Both the position numbers and the translations under genes were made by a program. The notes below the pieces were generated by a model, which had not been told where the DNA came from, made no database searches, and saw nothing but the letters and a program-made list of their open reading frames with translations. Shown in pieces: positions 1 through 4,931 of a DNA stretch of 7,701 nucleotides (position 1 is its first letter; every line of letters begins with the position of its first letter). Source of the stretch: Chryseobacterium sp. (GTDB lineage Bacteria; Bacteroidota; Bacteroidia; Flavobacteriales; Weeksellaceae); contig JAGNPP010000114.1 in NCBI GenBank assembly GCA_017989575.1, positions 1-7,701 of the forward strand, given 5' to 3'.

Positions 1-33
1 CTCTAAAAGGTCTTTTACATTTGCTTTTGCCAT
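1..33 (-). CDS. rpsB: 30S ribosomal protein S2 (uS2), N-terminal fragment, cut by window edge
   Basis: Only the first 11 codons are present. They read MAKANVKDLLE from an ATG at 31-33 on the minus strand and run off the left edge. This matches the usual start of uS2 in Flavobacteriia, where the next residues are normally AGVHFGH. uS2 is a small-subunit protein bound on the solvent side of the 30S head-body junction. The identification is helped by position: rpsB follows rplM and rpsI in this class, and tsf would be expected next, outside the window. The 184-base gap to rpsI is long for an operon and holds a hairpin and repeats, so rpsB may be regulated separately. The start region is A-rich with no Shine-Dalgarno site, as is normal for this group. 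Eleven residues are a small sample, but fit and context agree. Confidence 0.85.
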   Translation of the reverse strand, partial: MAKANVKDLLE

Positions 34-77
34 GTTTTCTTGTTTTTTGTTAGTTTACTTTCCGCTTTTCTGCAATC

Positions 78-104
78 AACTTTACTTTAGATGGGAGTAA
101 AGTT
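78..104 (-). promoter_or_regulatory. Hairpin in the rpsB leader
   Basis: A perfect 9-bp inverted repeat, AACTTTACT / AGTAAAGTT at 78-86 and 96-104, encloses a 9-base loop. It lies 45 to 71 bases upstream of the rpsB start on the minus strand. No T-tract follows the stem in the direction of transcription, so it does not look like a terminator for rpsI. Leader structures bound by S2 regulate rpsB-tsf in gammaproteobacteria. That this is an equivalent is inference from position alone. Confidence 0.35.
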
Positions 105-143
105 TGGATGCTAAACGTAACGGGCAATATTTTGTTGATAAAT

Positions 144-216
144 AGAACCAAGAATCGAGAACCAAGAAGAAAACATAAAGTCTTGAATCTTGTGTCTGAA
201 ATCTTGAAACTTGAAA
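144..216. repeat. Degenerate short repeats between rpsI and rpsB
   Basis: Two perfect 11-base copies of AGAACCAAGAA lie at 144-154 and 158-168, giving a 14-base period. From about 180 to 216 there follows a run of imperfect TCTTGAA/TCTTGTG units in roughly the opposite sense (AAGA-rich arm, then TCTTG-rich arm), so the block is also a loose inverted repeat. It starts 2 bases from the rpsI stop codon. It has no coding potential. I recall similar AAGA/TCTTG spacers in flavobacterial intergenic regions, but could not check this. Confidence 0.6.
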
Positions 217-217
217 A

Positions 218-604
218 TTAACGTTTTGAGAATTGGAATCTCTTTCTCGCTTTTTTCTGACCTGGTTTTTTTCTCTCTACCATTCTTGCATCTCTAGTCA
301 ACAATCCGTGTGGCTTAAGCGCCAATCTGAATTCTTCGTTGATTTCGCACAATGCTCTAGAAACACCTAGTCTGATAGCCTCAGCCTGACCAGTGATTCC
401 TCCACCAAAAACATTAACTTTAAGATCGTATTGCTCAAGTGTTTCTGTCAACAAAAATGGCTGATTCACTTTGTAAACCAAAACATCTGTACAGAAATAA
501 GTCTTAGCATCTTTACCGTTTATCGTGATGTTACCAGTTCCTGGCTTAACAAACACTCTTGCAACAGAAGTTTTTCTTCTTCCGATTTTGTGTACTGTAG
601 ACAT
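218..604 (-). CDS. rpsI: 30S ribosomal protein S9 (uS9)
   Basis: The 128-residue product is a normal length for bacterial uS9, a component of the 30S head. The family signature is visible as GGGITGQAEAIRLGVSRAL at residues 67-85. The N-terminus has the typical basic GRRKTSVARVFVKPGTG stretch. The C-terminus is a strongly basic tail ending FQFSKR; in this family the terminal SKR reaches the P-site tRNA anticodon stem-loop. The gene begins 5 bases after the rplM stop, so the two are almost certainly co-transcribed, as in most bacteria. There is no clear Shine-Dalgarno sequence before the ATG at 602-604. No rho-independent terminator follows; instead repeats and then the rpsB leader come next, so read-through into rpsB is possible. 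Confidence 0.98.
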   Translation of the reverse strand: MSTVHKIGRRKTSVARVFVKPGTGNITINGKDAKTYFCTDVLVYKVNQPFLLTETLEQYDLKVNVFGGGITGQAEAIRLGVSRALCEINEEFRLALKPHGLLTRDARMVERKKPGQKKARKRFQFSKR

Positions 605-609
605 ATTAA

Positions 610-1065
610 TTATTTGAATTCGTTAACATTGATTACTTTTGGCTGCTGCGCTTCGTGTTTGTGCTCAGTTCCTTCATATAGATAAAGGTTTTTGAATAAA
701 GCCGAACCTAATCTGTTTTTAGGAAGCATTCCCTTTACAGATCTTTCTAATACTTTAAGAGCATCTTTTTTCTTAAGCTCCTCAGCAGTCATAAACTTCT
801 GACCACCAGGATATCCTGTATGCCAGATGTAAGTTTTATCTGCCCACTTGTTTCCGGAAAGTGTAACTTTCCCAGCGTTCAAAACGATTACATTGTCTCC
901 ACAATCTACGTGTGGTGTGTAATTCGTTTTGTGCTTACCTCTCAAAATCTTTGCAACGGTAGAAGCTAGTCTTCCCAACGGTTGCTCAGCAGCATCTACA
1001 ACAACCCATTCTTTATTTGCTGTAGCCTTGTTTGCCGATACTGTTTTGTAACTTAATGTATTCAC
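610..1065 (-). CDS. rplM: 50S ribosomal protein L13 (uL13)
   Basis: The 151-residue product matches bacterial uL13, an early-assembling large-subunit protein that binds 23S rRNA. Visible family features are the VVVDAAEQPLGRLAS segment near residues 21-35, LRGKHKTNYTPHVDCGDNVI at about 41-60, and the C-terminal signature VKGMLPKNRLGSALFKNLYL at about 110-129. The start codon is GTG at 1063-1065. It cannot be moved to the in-frame upstream ATG at 1087-1089 because a TAA at 1069-1071 intervenes. An N-terminus of (V/M)NTLSYKTVSANK is what I expect for flavobacterial L13. rplM heads the operon and is followed after 5 bases by rpsI. A TAnnTTTG element lies about 45 bases upstream, and the short leader between contains two hairpins and a six-codon ORF. 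Confidence 0.98.
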   Translation of the reverse strand: MNTLSYKTVSANKATANKEWVVVDAAEQPLGRLASTVAKILRGKHKTNYTPHVDCGDNVIVLNAGKVTLSGNKWADKTYIWHTGYPGGQKFMTAEELKKKDALKVLERSVKGMLPKNRLGSALFKNLYLYEGTEHKHEAQQPKVINVNEFK

Positions 1066-1067
1066 AA

Positions 1068-1086
1068 TTTATCGTTTACGATTAAA
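1068..1086 (-). promoter_or_regulatory. Imperfect hairpin next to the rplM start codon
   Basis: In the mRNA sense the sequence UUUAAUCG-UAAA-CGAUAAA can fold as 4 bp (AUCG/CGAU) around a UAAA loop, then one A-A mismatch, then 3 A-U pairs. The 3' foot lies two or three bases before the GTG of rplM. It is weak thermodynamically but positioned to affect initiation. Its role is inferred from position only. Confidence 0.25.
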
Positions 1087-1089
1087 CAT
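1069..1089 (-). other. Six-codon mini-ORF in the rplM leader (MFNRKR)
   Basis: The frame is ATG at 1087-1089, five sense codons, then TAA at 1069-1071, three bases (ATT) before the rplM GTG and in the same frame. AAGGGA (plus-strand 1095-1100) precedes the ATG by a Shine-Dalgarno-like distance, which is unusual for this group. Translation has not been shown. It could be a leader peptide coupled to rplM initiation, or chance in an AT-rich leader. Confidence 0.25.
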
Positions 1090-1095
1090 AATTTT

Positions 1096-1105
1096 CCCTT
1101 ACGGG
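1096..1105 (-). promoter_or_regulatory. CCC-GUAA-GGG hairpin at the predicted 5' end of rplM mRNA
   Basis: In the mRNA sense this is a 3-bp G-C stem closed by a GUAA tetraloop of the GNRA class. It falls just downstream of the TAnnTTTG element at 1110-1117, so it would sit at or very near the transcript's 5' end. It also contains the GGG of the Shine-Dalgarno-like AAGGGA. It could be a 5'-stabilising or protein-binding structure, but the stem is short and the start site is not known. Confidence 0.25.
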
Positions 1106-1109
1106 TGTG

Positions 1110-1117
1110 CAAAGGTA
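1110..1117 (-). promoter_or_regulatory. Promoter -7 element for rplM-rpsI
   Basis: On the minus strand this reads TACCTTTG, an exact match to the Bacteroidota -7 consensus TAnnTTTG. It would start transcription about 40 bases before the rplM GTG. No TTG -33 element is found at 17-23 bases upstream, so the assignment rests on the -7 box and its position. Confidence 0.5.
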
Positions 1118-1256
1118 GCAAAATTTTCTCGGATGAAAAACTTATCCGCAAAAAAGATTTTAAATTTCTAATTATTAATGAGTTATTGAAATAAATTCTC
1201 ATCCGGATTTTAAAAATTAATTAATATCCAACTTCTTATATAAGGTTGCTTTTTTA

Positions 1257-1264
1257 TATTTTTG
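1257..1264 (+). promoter_or_regulatory. Promoter -7 element for the DUF3667 gene
   Basis: TATTTTTG matches TAnnTTTG exactly and ends 14 bases before the ATG at 1279, implying a leader of only about 8-10 bases. A TTG at the right -33 distance is not visible. If this is the promoter, the alternative upstream TTG start at 1246 would lie outside the transcript, which supports the ATG start. Confidence 0.4.
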
Positions 1265-1278
1265 GTGAAAATTCTAAA

Positions 1279-2325
1279 ATGAGCCACGGAAAACTGAGAG
1301 AAGAAAAAGACTGCCTGAATTGCGGACACACTGTCGAGGAACATTATTGCCCACATTGCGGTCAACAAAACATCGAAACGAAACAGCCTTTCCATTTCCT
1401 CATCACTCATTTCATAGAGGACTTCACGCATTACGATGGGCAATTTTGGGGAACGATGAAAAACTTGTTCTTCAAACCTGGAAAATTGACATCCACTTAT
1501 CTGGAAGGAAAAAGACAGCAATTTGTTCCACCGGTGAAGCTTTATATTTTTGTCAGTTTTATTACATTTTTTCTGTTTGCAGTGTTTCCACCTTTTGATA
1601 CTAATTTTGCAGGAAAAGGCAAGACAAAGTTATTTTCACAAAAGGACAAAATATCAGAAATACAAAAAGTCATTAATGACACTAAGACCAAAGAAAAGCT
1701 AACTAAAGAAGACAGTATCTATATCGCAAAACTCAACACTGCTCTTACAGACTCTTCAAAAATCAATCAAATTGAAAGGACTTTGGATTTGGACCAGAAA
1801 CTACAGGACAATGAAGTCATCATTTCGGATAACAATTTCGTCAACCGACCTATTTCGAATAAACTTACTGAACTACAAAAGGAAGGCTACAAAAAAAGTG
1901 AGATTTTAACTGGATTCATAGAAACAACTATTCATAATCTTCCAAAAGCACTTTTCATTTACCTCCCGATTTTCGCTTTTATTTTATGGTTGTTTCATAA
2001 CAAAAAAAGATGGTGGTATTTTGATCACGGTATTTTTACACTACATTATTTTTCCTTTCTGTTGCTATCTTTACTACTTTCATTATTATTGTATAAAATC
2101 ACAGAATACTCTAACATATCCGCAATCAACAAACTTTTATACTTAGGAATTGTCTGTATTTTAATTTATGATATCATCTACTTTTTCATAGCTCATAAAA
2201 GAGTTTATCAAACTCAAAAAAGAGTAAGCTTAATCATCGGATTTATAACGCTTTGGATTAATTATTTTGCTTTTATATTTTTAGTAATAGGATTAGCATT
2301 CATAAGTTTCCTGATGATTCATTAA
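1279..2325 (+). CDS. DUF3667 family zinc-ribbon membrane protein
   Basis: The 348-residue protein begins with a zinc-ribbon-like motif, CxxC-x8-CxxC (Cys12, 15, 24, 27), that ends CPHCGQQ. The DUF3667 core follows: HFIEDFTHYDGQFW at about 44-57, then KPGKLTSTYLEGKRQQFVPP at about 66-85. Predicted membrane helices are near 86-103, 224-239, 252-272, 286-305 and 316-346. Residues about 106-215 form a hydrophilic, lysine- and glutamate-rich segment between helices 1 and 2. A WYFDHGIFTLHYFSF motif opens the third helix. The function of the family is not known; such proteins are common in Bacteroidota. The start was set at the ATG at 1279 rather than the in-frame TTG at 1246, because it gives the normal N-terminus directly before the Cys motif and lies downstream of the likely promoter. 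The gene is divergent from rplM and appears monocistronic, ending at a strong terminator. Confidence 0.9.
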   Translation: MSHGKLREEKDCLNCGHTVEEHYCPHCGQQNIETKQPFHFLITHFIEDFTHYDGQFWGTMKNLFFKPGKLTSTYLEGKRQQFVPPVKLYIFVSFITFFLFAVFPPFDTNFAGKGKTKLFSQKDKISEIQKVINDTKTKEKLTKEDSIYIAKLNTALTDSSKINQIERTLDLDQKLQDNEVIISDNNFVNRPISNKLTELQKEGYKKSEILTGFIETTIHNLPKALFIYLPIFAFILWLFHNKKRWWYFDHGIFTLHYFSFLLLSLLLSLLLYKITEYSNISAINKLLYLGIVCILIYDIIYFFIAHKRVYQTQKRVSLIIGFITLWINYFAFIFLVIGLAFISFLMIH

Positions 2326-2366
2326 AAAAGCAAAAGCCAGATTTCCTTAGAAGTCTGGCTTTTTTA
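2326..2366. terminator. Bidirectional rho-independent terminator between convergent genes
   Basis: A 14-bp stem with one G-U pair runs from AAAAGCCAGATTTC (2332-2345) to GAAGTCTGGCTTTT (2350-2363) around a CTTA loop. It is flanked by an A-rich run on the left and T5 on the right. It starts right after the DUF3667 stop and would also end transcripts from the convergent small membrane protein gene, whose stop is about 60 bases away. Confidence 0.9.
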
Positions 2367-2423
2367 TAAATTACAGGTGTCGATTTGAAAGCAAATTGCC
2401 AAAAGCCAAATGCTATCGGCTAA

Positions 2424-2756
2424 TCAATACCTCAACGATTTACTTTCTCGGAAACTCGCTATCATATAATAAGCAACGAAAACTGTAGAGAATTTGAGAA
2501 TGGAAGAAATCGCCGTTTCGAAATCAAAACGGAGCAATCCTAAAACAACTAGGAAAATAATACCTATAAAAGAAATTCCCATTTTCTTTGGCAAAGGCCA
2601 CTCAGGATGGTCAACAAAATATGCCAGTCCCCAACCAATTCCAAAAGCAGAAGCCACATAAACTTCTACCCAGAAATCTATCGGACTTCCTGTAAGACGT
2701 CTCAGGAAAAAACTAATTAATGTTCCGACCACAAAATACATCAGCGCTTTTACCAT
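2424..2756 (-). CDS. Small four-helix membrane protein, function unknown
   Basis: The 110-residue product is strongly hydrophobic, with four likely transmembrane helices at about 2-19, 28-48, 58-77 and 80-102. Short charged loops separate them: RRLTGSPIDF, DHPEWPLPKK and LRFDF. The C-terminus ends in a short polar tail (RESKSLRY). I do not recognise a family. No conserved polar residues inside the helices stand out as catalytic or transport residues. The ATG at 2754-2756 is preceded by AAATGATTTGAA without a Shine-Dalgarno site, and a TAnnTTTG element lies just upstream. It appears monocistronic, converges on the DUF3667 gene and shares its terminator. It is judged real because the hydrophobic helix pattern is coherent, it has its own promoter-like element, and no competing frame explains the region. 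Confidence 0.75.
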   Translation of the reverse strand: MVKALMYFVVGTLISFFLRRLTGSPIDFWVEVYVASAFGIGWGLAYFVDHPEWPLPKKMGISFIGIIFLVVLGLLRFDFETAISSILKFSTVFVAYYMIASFRESKSLRY

Positions 2757-2771
2757 TTCAAATCATTTTTG

Positions 2772-2779
2772 CAAAAGTA
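2772..2779 (-). promoter_or_regulatory. Promoter -7 element for the small membrane protein gene
   Basis: The minus strand reads TACTTTTG, an exact TAnnTTTG match, ending 15 bases before the ATG. This predicts a leader of only about 8-10 bases. No TTG lies at the expected -33 distance. Confidence 0.4.
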
Positions 2780-2811
2780 AGGAATGTAAATTTTATAATG
2801 CGATAAAGAGA

Positions 2812-2948
2812 GAACACAAAGGCACAAGGAGTTATTTTTCTTCTTAATTCTTCAAGGCACAAGAAAATCTTTGATTTTTTAATAATATTAAACTTTGTGC
2901 CTTACCACATAGCACTTTAATAATAAATCCTTTGTGCCTTTGCGTTAA
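2812..2948. repeat. Nested inverted-repeat element with AAGGCACAA / TTGTGCCTT motifs
   Basis: Four copies of a GGCACAA core occur, two in each orientation. The outer pair is AACACAAAGGCACAAGG at 2813-2829 against CCTTTGTGCCTTTGCGTT at 2929-2946, complementary except for one mismatch and one bulge. The inner pair is AAGGCACAA at 2854-2862 against TTGTGCCTT at 2895-2903, a perfect 9 bp. Inside the inner loop are two smaller dyads, AAAATC-TTT-GATTTT and TTAAT-AAT-ATTAA. The block could fold into one large branched cruciform or RNA structure. It is non-coding and fills the space between two divergent promoters. It resembles a REP- or MITE-like dispersed repeat. No transposase or target-site duplication is evident. 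Confidence 0.75.
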
Positions 2949-2972
2949 TTTCTCCACACTACTAAAATTCCT

Positions 2973-2980
2973 TAGATTTG
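2973..2980 (+). promoter_or_regulatory. Promoter -7 element for pncB
   Basis: TAGATTTG matches TAnnTTTG exactly and ends 16 bases before the pncB ATG, giving a predicted leader of about 10 bases. The expected -33 TTG is absent at 17-23 bases. The nested repeat ends about 25 bases upstream. Confidence 0.45.
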
Positions 2981-2996
2981 TGTAAACGATATTTTT

Positions 2997-4172
2997 ATGC
3001 GCGAAGTTCGGCTGAATTCTATTCTAGATAATGACTTTTATAAAATCACAATGCAAAATGCAGTCGTGAAATTATTTACCAACGAAATTGTAAAATACGA
3101 ATTCATCAACCGTGGAAAACACGAGTTTCCGGAAGGTTTTGCAGACGAACTCAGAAAATCTGTCAACGCAATGGCAGAACTGAAACTGACTAAAGACGAA
3201 AAGAAATATCTGAAAGTCACTTGCCCATATCTTGCTCTACCCTATCTTGATTTTCTGGAAGGTTTTCATTATGACCCTTCCGAAGTTAAAATTGAACAAA
3301 CCGGAACCGAACTGAAAGTATCTGTCGAAGGACTTTGGTACAGAACAATTCTTTGGGAAGTTCCTTTGTTGGCACTCATCAGTGAATTGCATTACGAAAT
3401 GAATCATTTGGAAAGACAAACCAACGAGGAAGTCATTGATAAAACCGTCGAAAAAGCTGTACATCTTACAGAACTTGGTGTTCCGTTTGCGGAGTTTGGA
3501 ACTCGAAGAAGACATTCTTACAAAGTTCACAGATTGGTAATGGACGCTTTGATTCAGGATAAAAAATCTACTTTTACAGGAACTTCGAATGTCCATTTGG
3601 CAATGCTTTACAACGTAAAACCAATTGGAACACACGCGCACGAATGGTTTATGTTTCACGCGGCGGAATTTGGTTTCAAGATGGCAAATTCTATCGCGTT
3701 GGAAAATTGGGTGGATGTTTACCGCGGTGATTTGGGTGTTGCGCTTTCCGATACTTATACTACGGAAGTTTTCTTCCAACAGTTCGATAAGAAATTTGCG
3801 AAATTGTTTGATGGCGTTCGTCACGACAGCGGCGACCCTTTGGAATTTGCTGACAAAACGATTGCGCATTATCAGAAACAAGGCATCAATCCATTATTTA
3901 AATACATTATTTTCTCAGACGGACTGAATCTTGAAAAAGTGGAAGAAATCACGAACTACTGCAAAGGAAGAATCGGAATTTCTTTCGGAATCGGAACCAA
4001 TCTTACGAATGATGTTGGACTGAAACCAATGAACATCGTAATGAAACTCATCAGCGTAAAAGGCATTAACAACGAATGGATTCCAACCGTGAAACTTTCC
4101 GACGAAAAAGGAAAATACACCGGCGACCCGAAAATGATTGAATTAGCGAAAGAATTTTTGAGGATTAAATAA
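2997..4172 (+). CDS. pncB: Nicotinate phosphoribosyltransferase
   Basis: This cytosolic enzyme joins nicotinate and PRPP, with ATP hydrolysis, to give nicotinate mononucleotide: the Preiss-Handler step of NAD salvage. The 391-residue length fits the PncB family (about 390-400). Visible motifs are the N-terminal LDNDFYKITMQNAV (10-23), EFGTRRRHS (166-174), TGTSNVHLA (194-202), GTHAHEWFMFH (211-221), DTYTTEVF (252-259), RHDSGDP (275-281), FSDGLN (306-311) and FGIGTNLTND (330-339). By family comparison, His215 in GTHAHEW corresponds to the histidine autophosphorylated by ATP in the Salmonella enzyme (His219). The RHDSGDP and FGIGTNLTND segments belong to the phosphoribosyl/nucleotide site. All key motifs look intact. 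The ATG at 2997 gives the standard N-terminus. It appears to be a single-gene unit; no other NAD gene is adjacent and no clear terminator follows. Confidence 0.96.
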   Translation: MREVRLNSILDNDFYKITMQNAVVKLFTNEIVKYEFINRGKHEFPEGFADELRKSVNAMAELKLTKDEKKYLKVTCPYLALPYLDFLEGFHYDPSEVKIEQTGTELKVSVEGLWYRTILWEVPLLALISELHYEMNHLERQTNEEVIDKTVEKAVHLTELGVPFAEFGTRRRHSYKVHRLVMDALIQDKKSTFTGTSNVHLAMLYNVKPIGTHAHEWFMFHAAEFGFKMANSIALENWVDVYRGDLGVALSDTYTTEVFFQQFDKKFAKLFDGVRHDSGDPLEFADKTIAHYQKQGINPLFKYIIFSDGLNLEKVEEITNYCKGRIGISFGIGTNLTNDVGLKPMNIVMKLISVKGINNEWIPTVKLSDEKGKYTGDPKMIELAKEFLRIK

Positions 4173-4398
4173 ATTTAATTTCAAATTTCACACTCTAACT
4201 CAACCATAAAAGAATATCTTCAGAAACTTAAATATATTTTAAAATTTTAATTATCAAATCTATTTTTCCAAGTTTAACATTCTCATCTTCAATTCTGTTA
4301 ATTTTAATTAAAATTATCGGTGGAACAAAAAAATAAATTAATTTTACCCTTAGTGAAAGTTTGAAAAGTTGTTGAAGAATTTATAAAATTCTACCTCT
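4173..4398. other. AT-rich spacer between pncB and the BON operon
   Basis: No convincing ORF, RNA gene or terminator is seen. The stretch is very AT-rich and contains a perfect 18-base palindrome, TAATTTTAATTAAAATTA, at 4299-4316. Given the base composition this may be chance. The right end carries the dyad listed separately. Confidence 0.6.
4376..4392. promoter_or_regulatory. Dyad AGAATTT-ATA-AAATTCT upstream of the BON operon
   Basis: This is a perfect 7-bp inverted repeat with a 3-base spacer, centred at 4384. It lies 6 bases upstream of the putative -33 element of the BON operon. Its size and placement suit the binding site of a dimeric regulator. The composition is AT-rich, so chance is possible. 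Confidence 0.3.
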
Positions 4399-4426
4399 TT
4401 GGCATCAATTTTCATTCTTATAAAAG
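4399..4426 (+). promoter_or_regulatory. Putative promoter of the BON operon
   Basis: TTG at 4399-4401 is followed after 17 bases by TATAAAAG at 4419-4426. That is the right spacing for a Bacteroidota TTG/TAnnTTTG promoter, but the -7 box carries AAA in place of TTT. The same stretch reads TTTGGCATCAATTTTCATT, which resembles the -24 half of a sigma-54 promoter but lacks the -12 GC. The leader to the ATG at 4450 would be about 20 bases. Confidence 0.35.
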
Positions 4427-4449
4427 CACAACTAAAATTATTTTATACT

Positions 4450-4929
4450 ATGAGAAAAACATTTAAAATCGCTGCTCTTGCCTTGATGGTTTCTATGACA
4501 GCCGTTTCTTGTAAAAAGAAAGTCTCTGATGCAGATTTGACATCGCAGGCAACAACAGTGATCACATCCTATCCTGGAACTTCTGTGGAAGTGAAAGAAG
4601 GACAAGCACACTTAAGTGGCGTTTTCGCAACTGAAGCTGACAAACTAGCTGCTATCGAAGCTTTGAAAAAAGTAGAGGGCGTAAAAGAGGTTCACGATAT
4701 GGCAACTGTAGCTCCCGCAGCAGCACCGGTAGAAGTGAATATGGTGGATGCAGCTGTGTTGCAAAGAGTGAATGATGCGCTAAAAGACATCCCAGGCGTA
4801 AAAGCTGAAGATGTTGCAGGAACTTTGACATTGACTGGTTCTACAACTTCTGCAAACGCTAGAAAAGTGAAAGAGTCTGTAGACGCTCTTAAAATTGGTA
4901 AATACGACAACAAAATCACAGTTAAATAA
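4450..4929 (+). CDS. Lipoprotein with two BON domains
   Basis: The 159-residue protein has a lipoprotein signal peptide: basic MRKTFK, hydrophobic core, and lipobox-like AVSC with Cys21 as the lipidated residue. The following KKK lacks the acidic surface-export signal of Bacteroidota lipoproteins, so a periplasm-facing anchor is more likely. Two BON-like repeats follow, about 27-86 and 98-159. Each has a helix, a strand with a glycine turn (VKEGQAHLSG; VAGTLTLTG), a helix and a closing strand (VKEVHDMATV; YDNKITVK), joined by an AAPAAAPVE linker. BON domains in OsmY-type proteins are linked to envelope stress and membrane association. The exact role here is unknown. The start was moved from the TTG at 4399 to the ATG at 4450, since only the ATG places the signal peptide at the N-terminus. 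The next gene starts 2 bases after the stop, so the two form an operon. Confidence 0.88.
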   Translation: MRKTFKIAALALMVSMTAVSCKKKVSDADLTSQATTVITSYPGTSVEVKEGQAHLSGVFATEADKLAAIEALKKVEGVKEVHDMATVAPAAAPVEVNMVDAAVLQRVNDALKDIPGVKAEDVAGTLTLTGSTTSANARKVKESVDALKIGKYDNKITVK

Positions 4930-4931
4930 TT

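Noticed and set aside
431..685. Plus-strand 84-codon frame across rpsI and rplM
   Set aside because: It is antisense to two certain ribosomal protein genes.
1129..1208. GGAT/ATCC repeats (CGGATGA, ATCCG, TCATCCGGAT) as a shared operator of rplM and the DUF3667 gene
   Set aside because: The matches are only 5-7 bases long and irregularly spaced.
1246..1278. TTG start giving an 11-residue longer DUF3667 protein
   Set aside because: The extension overlaps a TAnnTTTG promoter box, and the ATG at 1279 gives the expected start just before the Cys motif.
1210..1598. Short frames on both strands overlapping the DUF3667 gene start
   Set aside because: They overlap the zinc-ribbon and core motifs of the real gene in other frames and have no support of their own.
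3237..3881. 214-codon open frame on the minus strand
   Set aside because: It is antisense to the intact, conserved pncB frame; its product is rich in Phe, Arg and Ser without recognisable domains.
4299..4316. Perfect 18-base palindrome as an operator
   Set aside because: It is made almost wholly of T and A runs in a very AT-rich spacer, far from any start, so chance is a sufficient explanation.
4401..4416. Sigma-54 promoter ahead of the BON operon
   Set aside because: The GG of the -24 element is present, but the required -12 GC is CA, so it is not claimed as a feature.
4399..4449. TTG start giving a 17-residue longer BON-BON lipoprotein
   Set aside because: It would bury the lipoprotein signal peptide inside the protein, and the TTG fits better as part of the promoter.
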